NCBI GenBank assembly: GCA_000242935.3
Contig: CP007053.1
Span: 5,999,001-6,063,000 of the forward strand
DNA length: 64,000 nucleotides
Reading direction: 5' to 3'
From: Opitutaceae bacterium TAV5
GTDB taxonomy: Bacteria; Verrucomicrobiota; Verrucomicrobiia; Opitutales; Opitutaceae
Under the pieces are notes generated by a model that was given only the letters and a program-made list of their open reading frames with translations, had not been told where the DNA came from and did no database searches. The position numbers and the translations under genes were made by a program. Below, one piece after another: positions 44,078 to 52,773 of this stretch; positions within the stretch are counted from its first letter, which is position 1; each line of letters opens with the position of its first letter.

Positions 44078-44845
44078 TTATTTGGTCGGTGACGAAACGG
44101 GATCGATTTCGGCGATCCATTCGGAGGTGAGCGCGATGCCGTAGATGCGGATTTCATCGACGCTCATGGGCGGCGCCGAGGCGGATGCCTTGAGGCGGCC
44201 GATGGCAAAGTTGTTGAAGGCGTCGAGCGCGGTGGCGTCGCGGTGGCGGCCTTCGAGCTGCTGGCCGTCAACGTACCAGGTGACGGTTCTGGCGTTGCCG
44301 TCGAAGACGAGAGCGAGGGTGCGGAAGTCTCCGGGGAGGAGTTCGGGCAGATTCGAGCTGCGGCTGCAAATTTCCTTGTTGGAGAGGCGGGAATAGAAGC
44401 TGGTGTGGCCGGGCTGCGTTGGCTGGCCGAGTGCGCACAGGACGATGTTGCGCCACTCGCCGGGATCCACCTGGTCGCGCAGGCCGAAGAGGAAGGCGTC
44501 GTTGGCAAGGGGAGATTCGATACGCAGGCGCACCCAGAGCGTGACGGTGCGGGCGAGGTCGGGCTGGTCGGCGGAGTTGATTTTTTTGCAGGTGAGGAAC
44601 GTGCCGGAGCCGATTCTGGCCTGCCCGTTGGCGAGATCGAGGGCGGGCGAGGACCCCCAGTCTTTCCGCTCCAGAATGTAACCGCCCTGGTCGGCTTTGA
44701 GCGTGCCGTCGTTGAAGGTCCAGCGGGCGACGAGGTACGGGTCGAGGCCGTCGGCGCGGACGACGGCGCCGGCGGTGACGCAGAGGAGCGCCAGCAGGGA
44801 CGTGGCGACGGAGGCAAGGCGATGCAGGGGGGATGCTGTTTTCAT
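44078..44845 (-). CDS. Exported LamG/concanavalin-fold protein
   Basis: The 255-aa protein has a signal peptide (ATSLLALLCVTAGAVVRA) and a jelly-roll domain of LamG-type with the pattern LVARWTFNDGTLKAD, then TVTLWVRLRIES, RTLALVFDGNARTVTWYVDG and MSVDEIRIYGIALT. Such domains bind carbohydrate or calcium. It sits between the glycosidase gene and a pseudopilin gene with gaps of 29 and 21 bases, so all are probably one transcript. It may tether the system to polysaccharide. Confidence 0.8.
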   Translation of the reverse strand: MKTASPLHRLASVATSLLALLCVTAGAVVRADGLDPYLVARWTFNDGTLKADQGGYILERKDWGSSPALDLANGQARIGSGTFLTCKKINSADQPDLARTVTLWVRLRIESPLANDAFLFGLRDQVDPGEWRNIVLCALGQPTQPGHTSFYSRLSNKEICSRSSNLPELLPGDFRTLALVFDGNARTVTWYVDGQQLEGRHRDATALDAFNNFAIGRLKASASAPPMSVDEIRIYGIALTSEWIAEIDPVSSPTK

Positions 44846-44874
44846 GAAAACGGGCTGGTGGCGGTGGCGGTGGT

Positions 44875-47800
44875 TTATTTCAGGATGGCGTGGCCGAGGC
44901 GGGAGATGTCCTCGTTGTCGCCGAGGCCGCCGCGCCAGCGTATCCAGCGCACGCGGCCTTGTCCGTCGTCTTCGTTGACGAGGAAGGAGAAGCGCACGGG
45001 CAGCCCTTCGGGCGGGATGTCGGCGGCGGCGAGGCCGAGCAGGGCGAAGGGTACGCGGATTTCGTAGCGGGTGTGGTTGCCTTCCCGACGAACGGTGCGC
45101 GGGACGTCGGCGGGAGCCCAGAGTCCCCGACGGGCGGGGTCGGCATTGCGATGGCACCAGACAACGGGACGGTTGCCGTCAACGAGCGCAGCGTCGAACA
45201 GGGTGTGTGCGGCGTTGGCCGGGTTGTAGAAGGCGATCTGTACGCTGTCGGCTCGCCAGACTTCGGAGTCGGGATGGCCGGACTGCACGTGCTTGTCGTC
45301 GGTGACGTCGACAAGGAAAACAACGGCGTCGGCGTCGCGGATGATGCGGGCTTCGGCGGAAAGATCGTCCGGACCGCGCCATGCGGGAATCGTGGGATCG
45401 AAGGTCAGTTCGGTGACGTCCCCGGCCATGCGCAGCACGAGAACGGGCGCGTTCGCCCCGGCCGTGGCGGAGGCGCGGGCCACGGGATAGCTGTCGTGCG
45501 CCACGACGGGCAGGACGGCGAGGGTCTTGTTCGTGGCGACGTCGGCGAGTTCGAGCGTGTAGCGGCGGGTTTGCAATGTATCCGGACCGGATGACGCAGG
45601 GGCGGCAGGCGGCACGGGAAGGGTGAGCGTCATGCGTTCCGTCGCGCCGGGAGCGACAACCCGTTTGCCGGTTGCGACCACGGCGCCTGCTGCATCGCGC
45701 AGCGTGAGGAGGCGGGGCGCGGCGGCACTGTCGGCGGCGGCGGTGTTGCGCACGGTGACAGCGAGGGATGCGGGGGCGGCGGCATCGCGGAAAATCTCCG
45801 CCGGCGCGTCCAGTTCGCGCTGGTCCGGAGTGAGAAAGGCGAGCGGAGCCGGGCCGGTGGAGACGAGGTAGAGCGGTGTCTTTCCGACGGCGACAACGTG
45901 ATCGGTGTCGCCGGGGAGCGTTTCGCCGCCGCCGAAGATGTCGATTTTTTGCACGGGTTGTCCGCCGGGCCGTATCCAGAGCGCGCCGCCGCTGCCGCCG
46001 TCGGAGGCCCAGCAGACGAGGACGCGCTTGCCATCGTCGCGCAGGAATTCGCAGGCGTCGATGCCGGGCTGCCTGAACGAGGGCTGCGAGGCGGGGGTCG
46101 TGTTGGCAAGCTGGCGGATGAGTTCGTTGTAGGCGACGAGCGAGGGTTTGGCGCGGTTGTCGGAGGTGATGAGGCCGAAGGAGTCGTCCGCCTCGGTGTC
46201 CATGTCCCAATAATCCTGGAGAGTGAACCAGATGTGGAATTCACTGTTCGGACGCGATTTGGACCATGCGAGTTTTTTGACGAGCGTGACGGCCTGCTCG
46301 AAGTAGCCGCGCGGCTCGTAGGCGCTGCGTTCGCCGGACTCGGTGTTGGCGAGGCGTTTTTCGAGACCGGCTCCGGCGAGCCAGGTTTCCACTTGCCGGT
46401 GCCGCGTGGTGTAATTGGACAAGGGACCGTGCGAGTGGAAGGCGGCGAGATCGTAGAGGTCGCCATGTTGCGAATAGAGACCTTGGTTGAAGCCGGGTTT
46501 TTCGCGCGGATGGCTGACGGTAGCGCCGCCGGTGGTGATTCTGATTTGCGGAGCGGTGGAGCGAAAACCGCGCGAGAAGGCGGCCAACATGGCCCAGTAT
46601 TCGTCGAGGGTGCCGTGGTAAAAATCGATGTCGGGCTCGTTCCAGAATTCCAGGTATCGAATGTGCGGATACTCGCCGAGGAAACGTCCGAGGCCGGCGG
46701 CGTAGTCCTGGAAGGCGGCAAGGTCGCCGGGGGGCTGGCGGTAGTCGCCGTTGCGAATGAGGGAGGGAGGGGTGTCGCCGAAAAGGACGACGGAGTAGAT
46801 GCCGGCTTTTTCAAACGGTTCGATGAGGGGACGCCAGGCTTCGATGCTGGCAGGGGCTTCGGGCATGAAGCGGTGGCCGGAGATGCCGAGGCGGTTGATG
46901 TCGATGCCGATGGCGCGCATCCAGTCGAGGTGGAGAGCGTTTTCGGCGGGGTTGTTCCAGGGGGTGGTGTCCTGGACGCCAAACCACATGGGGCGGGTGT
47001 TGAGGCGGGAGCCGTTGGGCACGAACACGCCGAAGGAGTCGTCGTAGTCGGCGGCGATGCGTTTGTCGTTGCTTGCCTCCGCCTGGAGCCGGACAGAGTA
47101 AGCGCCAAGAGGGAGGATGCCGAAGTCGAGGCTCACGCGCGTCTGTCCGTGCGCGGGCAGGTCGAGGGTGCGCGTCAGGGTGGCGCCGGACGGAACGCCG
47201 GGCGCCGAGGCTGCGGGGAAGCCGGTGTCGCCGGCGGCGTCAGCAGCGGTGCGCAGGGAGGCGGAGAAGGTGACGGTCAGCGGTTCGGGACGAGCGTTGC
47301 GCACGCGATACCCGATCGTCACGGGCCGGTCCGGATCGTAGTTTATCGTCGAATACACAGGGGTGACGGAAAGCTGGTTTTTGCGGGGAAACGTGCCGGT
47401 GAGGGCGAGGTCGTCCATGAAGACGCTGCCTTCGCAGGCAGCCTCCGCCTCGAGGATGACCTGTTCCACAGATGCGGGGAATTTGACTTTGGAAACGTCG
47501 GGCCAGTTCGCGGCGTCGAGCGTCACACGGTAACGGCGCCAGCCGGCTTCACCGAGGCGCACGGCCGGTGTCCAGTGACTTTTCCGGGTGCTGTCGAGCA
47601 ACACAAAACGCAGCCGCACGGGATGCCCTCGCGAATCGGCATCGAACTCGATCCCGTCGAGAAATCCGCTCATGCGGCTCATTTTTTCTCTTCGGTAAAC
47701 GACCACGCGGGGTTTGTCCGTGTGTTCGGCGAATGCGAAACGCAACTCCCCGGAACGATCGTCGGCAAAGGCGGGCGCGGCGAGCGAGGTTCCCATCCAT

Positions 47801-47970
47801 GTGCCACCGGAAAACCACACGCCCGGTTTCTGGCCGGTATGGTGCGCGGCGCGCCAGGTTCCCACGTCCTCGAAATCGGCAATGATCACACGCTGCCGAT
47901 TGTCAGCGGCGGCAAACAGAGCGGAGCACATGCACAACAACAGGGTAAGCAGGGGGGCGATTTTTTTCAT
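44875..47970 (-). CDS. Large exported glycoside hydrolase with CBM9-like C-terminus
   Basis: The 1031-aa protein has a signal peptide (APLLTLLLCMCSALFAAA) and a beta-sandwich N-terminus (residues about 25-320) of carbohydrate-binding type. It then has a clan GH-A TIM barrel (about 325-660) with acid/base Glu in RYLEFWNEPDIDF (about residue 445) and a candidate nucleophile Glu in LANTESGER (about 544). The closest families by motif are GH39 and GH5-like beta-glycosidases. The C-terminal 160 residues carry a CBM9-like pattern (DADAVVFLVDVTDDKHVQ, WRADSVQIAFYNP). It likely attacks a plant or gut polysaccharide. Confidence 0.78.
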   Translation of the reverse strand: MKKIAPLLTLLLCMCSALFAAADNRQRVIIADFEDVGTWRAAHHTGQKPGVWFSGGTWMGTSLAAPAFADDRSGELRFAFAEHTDKPRVVVYRREKMSRMSGFLDGIEFDADSRGHPVRLRFVLLDSTRKSHWTPAVRLGEAGWRRYRVTLDAANWPDVSKVKFPASVEQVILEAEAACEGSVFMDDLALTGTFPRKNQLSVTPVYSTINYDPDRPVTIGYRVRNARPEPLTVTFSASLRTAADAAGDTGFPAASAPGVPSGATLTRTLDLPAHGQTRVSLDFGILPLGAYSVRLQAEASNDKRIAADYDDSFGVFVPNGSRLNTRPMWFGVQDTTPWNNPAENALHLDWMRAIGIDINRLGISGHRFMPEAPASIEAWRPLIEPFEKAGIYSVVLFGDTPPSLIRNGDYRQPPGDLAAFQDYAAGLGRFLGEYPHIRYLEFWNEPDIDFYHGTLDEYWAMLAAFSRGFRSTAPQIRITTGGATVSHPREKPGFNQGLYSQHGDLYDLAAFHSHGPLSNYTTRHRQVETWLAGAGLEKRLANTESGERSAYEPRGYFEQAVTLVKKLAWSKSRPNSEFHIWFTLQDYWDMDTEADDSFGLITSDNRAKPSLVAYNELIRQLANTTPASQPSFRQPGIDACEFLRDDGKRVLVCWASDGGSGGALWIRPGGQPVQKIDIFGGGETLPGDTDHVVAVGKTPLYLVSTGPAPLAFLTPDQRELDAPAEIFRDAAAPASLAVTVRNTAAADSAAAPRLLTLRDAAGAVVATGKRVVAPGATERMTLTLPVPPAAPASSGPDTLQTRRYTLELADVATNKTLAVLPVVAHDSYPVARASATAGANAPVLVLRMAGDVTELTFDPTIPAWRGPDDLSAEARIIRDADAVVFLVDVTDDKHVQSGHPDSEVWRADSVQIAFYNPANAAHTLFDAALVDGNRPVVWCHRNADPARRGLWAPADVPRTVRREGNHTRYEIRVPFALLGLAAADIPPEGLPVRFSFLVNEDDGQGRVRWIRWRGGLGDNEDISRLGHAILK

Positions 47971-48022
47971 TCGTTGGTCAGTTCGGGGAGGAGGAAAGGA
48001 GGCAAAAGAAACCGGGGGATAT

Positions 48023-48054
48023 GAAGCACCGGCCGGCCTTCCGGTCGATGCTTC
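48023..48054. repeat. Intercistronic hairpin between the PEP-CTERM and glycosidase genes
   Basis: GAAGCA at 48023-48028 pairs with TGCTTC at 48049-48054, and inner CCGG words extend the stem with mismatches. It sits just after the PEP-CTERM stop codon and could reduce read-through or stabilise the upstream message. Confidence 0.5.
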
Positions 48055-48068
48055 GTGTATTCGGAAAA

Positions 48069-48839
48069 TCAGGCTTTCAACCGGCAACGACGGGCGAGCA
48101 CACCGGCCAGCAGGATGCCACCCAGGACAAGCGCTGCGGCGTGAGGCTCCGGCACGGCAGTGGTGGTGATGGAGATTTCACCAACCGAAAACCCGAGGCC
48201 GGTTTGCGAGGCCGCGCCATTGGAAACAAAGTTGAGGAAGGACAGGGAGGTGTCCGAACCGTTTCGCAAGGCCAGGCCGGCCAGGCTCCAGGTGTTACTG
48301 GTCGAGAGGTTTGTCACGTCAACACGGTAGGTGTCGGCCACCGGATCGATGGTGAGCGTGAAGCGCCAGGTCACATCGGCAAGGATCGAACCCGTTCCGA
48401 GAGAGGCATACGTGTTGTTGTTGTAGACCCCCCAGCCGCCGCCATCGGCGGTGATCTTCCAGCTGTCATTCGGACCGGTACTCTGGCTTTGTGCCGAGCT
48501 GCCAAAGATGACAAATGTCTGGAGGGCACTCGCGACATTCGTGTTCGAGCGGAAGTCAAACTCCACGGTGAAAGGGCTGGTGAGCGGAATCGCCGCAATG
48601 TCCCAGTTCCGGTACGCCCGCCCTATGGAGGCAGACGCTTCGGTATCGTAAGAGACTTTGTAGTCGTTGCCGACGACCGTCGCGCTGGTGTCGGTGGTGC
48701 CGGAGTGAAAATACGGAGTCCAGCCATCAACCCCGAGCGTTACATCCGCTCCCTGTGCGGATACGGCGGTTGCTGCGAGAACAAGAAGACCGTGCAGAAT
48801 GCCTGCTGTCACATGCATGGAGAGTGTGGGGGTTTTCAT
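48069..48839 (-). CDS. PEP-CTERM surface protein
   Basis: From the ATG at 48839 the protein is 256 aa. It has a signal peptide (AGILHGLLVLAATAVSAQG), a jelly-roll-like beta domain in the middle (FTVEFDFRSNTNVASALQTF, later TWRFTLTIDPVADTYRV) and a PEP-CTERM sorting tail: AVPEPHAAALVLGGILLAGV then ARRCRLKA. It is the first gene after lacI and carries the palindromic operator candidate 50 bases upstream. It is probably anchored or released at the cell surface by an exosortase encoded elsewhere. Confidence 0.85.
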   Translation of the reverse strand: MKTPTLSMHVTAGILHGLLVLAATAVSAQGADVTLGVDGWTPYFHSGTTDTSATVVGNDYKVSYDTEASASIGRAYRNWDIAAIPLTSPFTVEFDFRSNTNVASALQTFVIFGSSAQSQSTGPNDSWKITADGGGWGVYNNNTYASLGTGSILADVTWRFTLTIDPVADTYRVDVTNLSTSNTWSLAGLALRNGSDTSLSFLNFVSNGAASQTGLGFSVGEISITTTAVPEPHAAALVLGGILLAGVLARRCRLKA

Positions 48840-48888
48840 ACGGGACGACGATTGCCCCGCTCGTTCGCGGAACACGAGGGAGCGTTTT

Positions 48889-48902
48889 CTTGACACGTCA
48901 AG
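48889..48902. promoter_or_regulatory. Candidate LacI-type operator
   Basis: CTTGAC and GTCAAG flank a 2-base centre, a 14-bp near-perfect dyad 50 bases before the PEP-CTERM gene and just after the lacI stop. Its TTGAC half also serves as a possible -35 box on the minus strand. Size and symmetry fit a LacI-family site. Confidence 0.45.
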
Positions 48903-48957
48903 TAAAGGACCGAAGGACTGAAACCGGATACCGGTGCGGCTGTCGTTTTTCCGACCT

Positions 48958-50001
48958 TCAGGCTTTCCGTCCTGCCGCCTTTTCGAGATTGCGCAGGGAT
49001 TCGCCCTGGACGAAGGAAGCCTGCACCACCATGTGGAAAGCCTGTTCGGGCAGGCCGGGGATATCGCTGTAAAGACGACTGGCCAGCGAACGCACGGCAT
49101 GCTCCCCGATGAGCCGCATGTTCTGGTAAAGGCCGCCCACTTTTCCGAGCTCGGCGCGCGCCACATCCAGCGACGCGCGGGCGATGTCGTTTTCCAGATA
49201 GCGGGTGGCGTGGTAGAGATCGTGCATCATGATCAACGCATCGAGTCCCTTTTGCCTGATCCACCGGCGGAGACGTTTTTCGTCGGGGTTGTCCTTCAGG
49301 ATCAGGCTGTGGACGTTCTCCTGGCCGGTGCGGTGACGGTAAAGATCGGTTCCCAGCAGCCAGCCAAAATCCTGCCGGTGATCCATGTCATAATTCAACA
49401 CGACGCCGGTGTTTCCGGCCCCCATGCGCCGGAGTTCCTCCAGAGCCAGAGCCATGCCCTTCGAGTGGTTGATGAGCACGGCGGGAAGATTCGGCACCTC
49501 CGTGGACGGCGTGCAGGCGATCGGAACAAACTGATGCCAAGGGAAACGAAGTGGCGGATGCGGATAAGGCATGGGACCCCAGATCACCCCGCGGATGCCT
49601 CGCTGGAACAGCACTCGCGCCAGCCGCTCGGAGTGCTGTCCGCAATACCCGGCCCAAAAGACCTCCACGCGGAAACCGAGCCGATGGGCTTCCTGTGCGG
49701 CGCCTTCGAGAATCTCCAGGGGCCCGGGCGCGGTTTCTTCGGGAGTCTGGCCGGTGCGGATAAACGCGATGATTTCCTCATCATGCACCCGGCGCTTTCG
49801 CCCGACCTGCTGCATCAGGGCGTTGACGGCGGGATGGCTGCGGTAGTCGTGCTGCCTGGCCAGAGCCACGATCCGCTCGCGGGTTCCGGCTCCGATTTCG
49901 TGGCTCCCGCGCAAAGCCAGCGAGACCGTGGTGCGGCTGACTCCGGCAATTTTGGCCAGGTCGCGGATGGAAATGTGATGCGATGAATCTTTCTCTGTCA
50001 T
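48958..50001 (-). CDS. LacI-family transcriptional regulator
   Basis: The 347-aa protein has the LacI N-terminal helix-turn-helix, ISIRDLAKIAGVSRTTVSLA followed by hinge-region RERIVALARQHDYRSHPAV, and a periplasmic-binding-protein-like effector domain (GVIWGPM, VLINHSKGMALALEEL, NTGVVLNYD). It probably senses a sugar released by the glycosidase and controls the downstream genes through the dyad at 48889. It is the promoter-proximal gene of the minus-strand run that includes PEP-CTERM, glycosidase, LamG and pilin genes. Confidence 0.93.
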   Translation of the reverse strand: MTEKDSSHHISIRDLAKIAGVSRTTVSLALRGSHEIGAGTRERIVALARQHDYRSHPAVNALMQQVGRKRRVHDEEIIAFIRTGQTPEETAPGPLEILEGAAQEAHRLGFRVEVFWAGYCGQHSERLARVLFQRGIRGVIWGPMPYPHPPLRFPWHQFVPIACTPSTEVPNLPAVLINHSKGMALALEELRRMGAGNTGVVLNYDMDHRQDFGWLLGTDLYRHRTGQENVHSLILKDNPDEKRLRRWIRQKGLDALIMMHDLYHATRYLENDIARASLDVARAELGKVGGLYQNMRLIGEHAVRSLASRLYSDIPGLPEQAFHMVVQASFVQGESLRNLEKAAGRKA

Positions 50002-50225
50002 TGAACGGGGTTATGATTCTGTCGGCCGCCGCCCGGCCATCGCAACCGGTCCCGGTATCAACGGCGGCATACAAGGCGCGGACCCTGTTTTCGTTGTGAG
50101 CGAACCGCAAGATTGAAACGCTGGCGCACGGCGGAGTGGCGGGCATTTTCATGATTTCAATCTGTCGCCTCCTTTCCCCTACTCGGCGCTTGCGCTCCGC
50201 GAGCATGCAGGGAATGTTCTCCGCC

Positions 50226-50576
50226 ATGCGTGGAAGGTCAGGCAAGGTGAAGACCGGACTTTCGCGACTCAACCGGGTCGTGAGCTGGCTCGCCGCCGCC
50301 CTCGTTCTCTTCCTGCTCGTCGCCGAAGTCCGCCCCTCGCTCCACGCCGCCTGCTGTTCGCAGGACCACGGCAACCAAGTCGCCAGCGTCGCGCACCAGT
50401 GCGTCATCACCGCTTTCGGCCAGGGACAGGGTTTCACCCTGACCGGCCCGCTTCCCGTCGCTCCGGACGCAATCCTTGTCGGGGACATCGCCACGATGCC
50501 CCGGCCGGTTGTCCGGGAAAAGAGTATCCGCCTTCTGCCGCCGCCCTGCGGCCCCCCGGCGTCCGCGCTGGCGTAA
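50226..50576 (+). CDS. Small one-helix protein, paralogue 1 of the island family
   Basis: I chose ATG 50226 because AGGGA lies 10 bases upstream and because the N-terminus then matches two paralogues (54141 and 57554) exactly in length: 21 residues up to a shared Trp (LNRVVSW here, LLRVAAW and LQRVGAW there). One helix follows, then P-x-x-HA, a Cys/His patch (HAACCSQDHG ... AHQ) and the shared CVITAFGQG. The His cluster of the paralogues is replaced here by two Cys and scattered His residues. It is the first gene of the putative zinc island. Upstream, GATTGAAA (50111) and TTTCAATC (50155) form a spaced dyad. Confidence 0.6.
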   Translation: MRGRSGKVKTGLSRLNRVVSWLAAALVLFLLVAEVRPSLHAACCSQDHGNQVASVAHQCVITAFGQGQGFTLTGPLPVAPDAILVGDIATMPRPVVREKSIRLLPPPCGPPASALA

Positions 50577-50584
50577 ATAGCGAC

Positions 50585-50699
50585 GGAGCGGCGGCATTCC
50601 TGCCGCTGCGACGAGGCGCGTCAGCGCCTCGCCCCGTGCCCTCGCCGTCCGGACTGGCGACGCTCTGCGTCGTCGCAGCGGCAGGAATGCCGCCGCTCC
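50585..50699. repeat. 115-bp element with perfect 29-bp terminal inverted repeats, copy 2
   Basis: The arm at 50585-50613 is the exact reverse complement of 50671-50699. The first 25 bases of the arm are identical to those of copy 1 at 22639. A second small palindrome (GAGGCGCGTCAGCGCCTC) sits in the centre. The element lies between the first small gene and the ABC ATPase gene of the island. Confidence 0.88.
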
Positions 50700-50752
50700 C
50701 TCTTCTCTCTCCCTGCCGTTTGCCCTCCGGCCTCCCGGCCGATCGTCCCGAC

Positions 50753-51454
50753 ATGCAACTGCTCACCATTTCACACCTGAAAAAATCCTTCGTCTCTCCC
50801 GACGGCGAACGCCGCCTGATCGTCGATGTGCCGGATTTCGCCCTCGCCGCCGGCCGGCAGCTCGCCTTGCGCGGCGAAAGCGGCTCCGGCAAGACGACCT
50901 TCCTCAATCTCATCGCCGGCATCCTCGCCGCCGACGAAGGCGAGATCCGCTTCGAAAGCGAAAACGTCGCCGCCCTGCCCGAATCCGGCCGCGACCGCCT
51001 GCGCGCTTCCTCGTTCGGCTACATTTTCCAGACCTTCAACCTTCTCCAGGGTTACACCTGCCTGGAAAACGTCCTGCTCGGCATGACTTTTGGTCCAGGG
51101 CCTGACCGCGCCCGCGCCACCGCGCTGCTGCGCCGGGTCGGGCTCGGCGATCGGCTGCACCACCGCCCGCGCCAGCTTTCCACCGGGCAACAGCAACGCG
51201 TCGCCATCGCCCGCGCCCTCGCCAATCGTCCCCGGCTCGTTCTCGCCGACGAACCCACGGGCAACCTCGACCGCGCCAACGCCCGCGAGGCGCTCGTCCT
51301 CATCCGTGAAACCTGCCGCGAGGCCGAGGCCGCGCTCCTGCTCGTCAGCCACGACCCCGAAGTCCTCTCCGCCTTCGAGGATGTCAGCGACTTCGCCACC
51401 CTCAACGCCGCCACGAAGTCGGAAACGCTGAAACCTGAAAAATTGAAAAACTGA
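50753..51454 (+). CDS. ABC transporter ATP-binding protein (LolD/MacB type)
   Basis: The 233-aa ATPase has Walker [14 protein letters not shown]-loop [19 protein letters not shown], signature [15 protein letters not shown], Walker [13 protein letters not shown] and H-loop LLVSHDPE, the features of the LolD/FtsE/MacB group that works with FtsX-type permeases. The next gene is such a permease. In Pseudomonas a similar ATPase-permease pair sits with a His-rich protein and a DUF3299 protein in a Zur-controlled operon, which is the basis for suggesting zinc. The last 10-15 residues ([10 protein letters not shown]) are encoded by a word repeat that continues into the intergenic space. Confidence 0.88.
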   Translation: MQLLTISHLKKSFVSPDGERRLIVDVPDFALAAGRQLALRGESGSGKTTFLNLIAGILAADEGEIRFESENVAALPESGRDRLRASSFGYIFQTFNLLQGYTCLENVLLGMTFGPGPDRARATALLRRVGLGDRLHHRPRQLSTGQQQRVAIARALANRPRLVLADEPTGNLDRANAREALVLIRETCREAEAALLLVSHDPEVLSAFEDVSDFATLNAATKSETLKPEKLKN

Positions 51455-51537
51455 AATCAGGCCACCAGACACCACTCCATCTCCATCCGCCGCAGTCCGA
51501 CTTTCAGCTTTTCAGTTTTCAGCGTTTCAGCTTTTCC
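51422..51537. repeat. Quasi-palindromic CTGAAA-word element between ATPase and permease genes
   Basis: The left arm (51422-51459) reiterates GCTGAAACCTGAAAAATTGA words. The right arm (51500-51537) reiterates TTTCAGCTTTTCAGTTTTCA, the inverse. The left arm encodes the C-terminal end of the ATPase in frame, including its stop codon. The type is the same as at 19756. Confidence 0.75.
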
Positions 51538-51538
51538 C

Positions 51539-52741
51539 ATGAAAACCATCCTCTTTCTCGCTCTCCGCAGCCTTCGCCAGCACGCGCTCGCCACCTGGGT
51601 GACAACGCTCTCCGTCGCCCTCTCCGGCGGCCTGCTGCTCACGGTCTGGATCGTCAAGGAGCAGTCGCAACTGGCCTTCACCCGCGTGGACACCGGCTTC
51701 GATGCCGTGCTCGGCGCGCGCGGGTCTCCGCTCCAGCTCGTGCTCAACGCCATTTTCCATCTCGAGGCTTCGCCCGGCAATGTCTCGCGCGCCGATTTCG
51801 AATTCATCAAAAAACATCCGGCCGTCAAACGCGCCATCCCCATCGCCGTCGGCGACAACCTCCGCGGCTACCGGATCGTCGGCACCGAGCCGGCGTATTT
51901 CGAGACCGAGTACACGTCCGGAAAGGCATTCCTGCTCGCCTCCGGGCGGATGTTCGATCCCGCCGCCAAGGAGGCCGTCGTCGGCAGTTTCGCCGCCGCC
52001 AGGCTCGGACTGAAAACAGGCGACACGTTCCACCCGTACCACGGCCTCACGTTCGACGAGAACCACCAGCATGCCGAAACCTACGTGGTGACCGGCATCC
52101 TCGCCTCCTCCGGCACGCCGGCCGACAAGGTCGTGTGGATTCCTCTTCACGGCCTGCAAACCATGTCCGGCCACGCGGCCGCCGCGGCCGACCAGGTCAG
52201 CGCCGTGCTCGTGCAACTCCGCTCGCCCGCCGCCGGTTTCCAGCTCGACATGATGTACAACAAGCAGGGCGACCGGCTGACGTTCGCCTACCCGATCGGT
52301 GCGATCATGGCGGGGCTGTTCCAGAAGATCGGCTGGTTCGATCGCGTGCTTGCGCTCATCGCCTGGCTCGTCGGCCTCGTATCCGCCGCCGGCGTGCTGG
52401 TGGCGATCTACAACTCCATGGCCGCCCGGCGCCGCGATCTCGCCATCCTGCGCGCGCTCGGCGCCCGCCGCCGCACCCTTTTCGGCGCCATCGTGCTCGA
52501 GGCCGCCGCCATCGGTTTCTTCGGCATGATCGCCGCCTTTGCCGTCCTCGCCATCATCGGCGGCGGTGTCTCCTCCATCATCCGCGCCCAGGCCGGTGTC
52601 GTCCTCGACATCTGGACCTGGTCGCCCGTCATGCTCTGGGCCCCCCTCGCCATGATCTCGCTTTGCGCCCTCGGCGGAGTCGTCCCGGCGATCAAGGCTT
52701 ACCGCAACGACGTCGCCACCAATCTCGCGCCGACATCGTAA
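51539..52741 (+). CDS. FtsX-type ABC permease with periplasmic histidine cluster
   Basis: The 400-aa protein has the MacB/LolC-like four-helix layout: one N-terminal helix (ALATWVTTLSVALSGGLLLT), a periplasmic domain of about 220 residues, and three C-terminal helices from IGWFDRVLALIAWLVGLVSA, with the FtsX coupling stretch AARRRDLAILRALGARRR. The periplasmic domain contains FHPYHGLTFDENHQHAET, a dense His patch suited to metal contact. It pairs with the ATPase upstream. FtsX-type pairs move substrates out of the periplasm or act on envelope proteins rather than import solutes, so the direction of any metal handling is open. Confidence 0.88.
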   Translation: MKTILFLALRSLRQHALATWVTTLSVALSGGLLLTVWIVKEQSQLAFTRVDTGFDAVLGARGSPLQLVLNAIFHLEASPGNVSRADFEFIKKHPAVKRAIPIAVGDNLRGYRIVGTEPAYFETEYTSGKAFLLASGRMFDPAAKEAVVGSFAAARLGLKTGDTFHPYHGLTFDENHQHAETYVVTGILASSGTPADKVVWIPLHGLQTMSGHAAAAADQVSAVLVQLRSPAAGFQLDMMYNKQGDRLTFAYPIGAIMAGLFQKIGWFDRVLALIAWLVGLVSAAGVLVAIYNSMAARRRDLAILRALGARRRTLFGAIVLEAAAIGFFGMIAAFAVLAIIGGGVSSIIRAQAGVVLDIWTWSPVMLWAPLAMISLCALGGVVPAIKAYRNDVATNLAPTS

Positions 52742-52773
52742 AAATCTCCCGTCAACCAACCAAACAAAAACAT

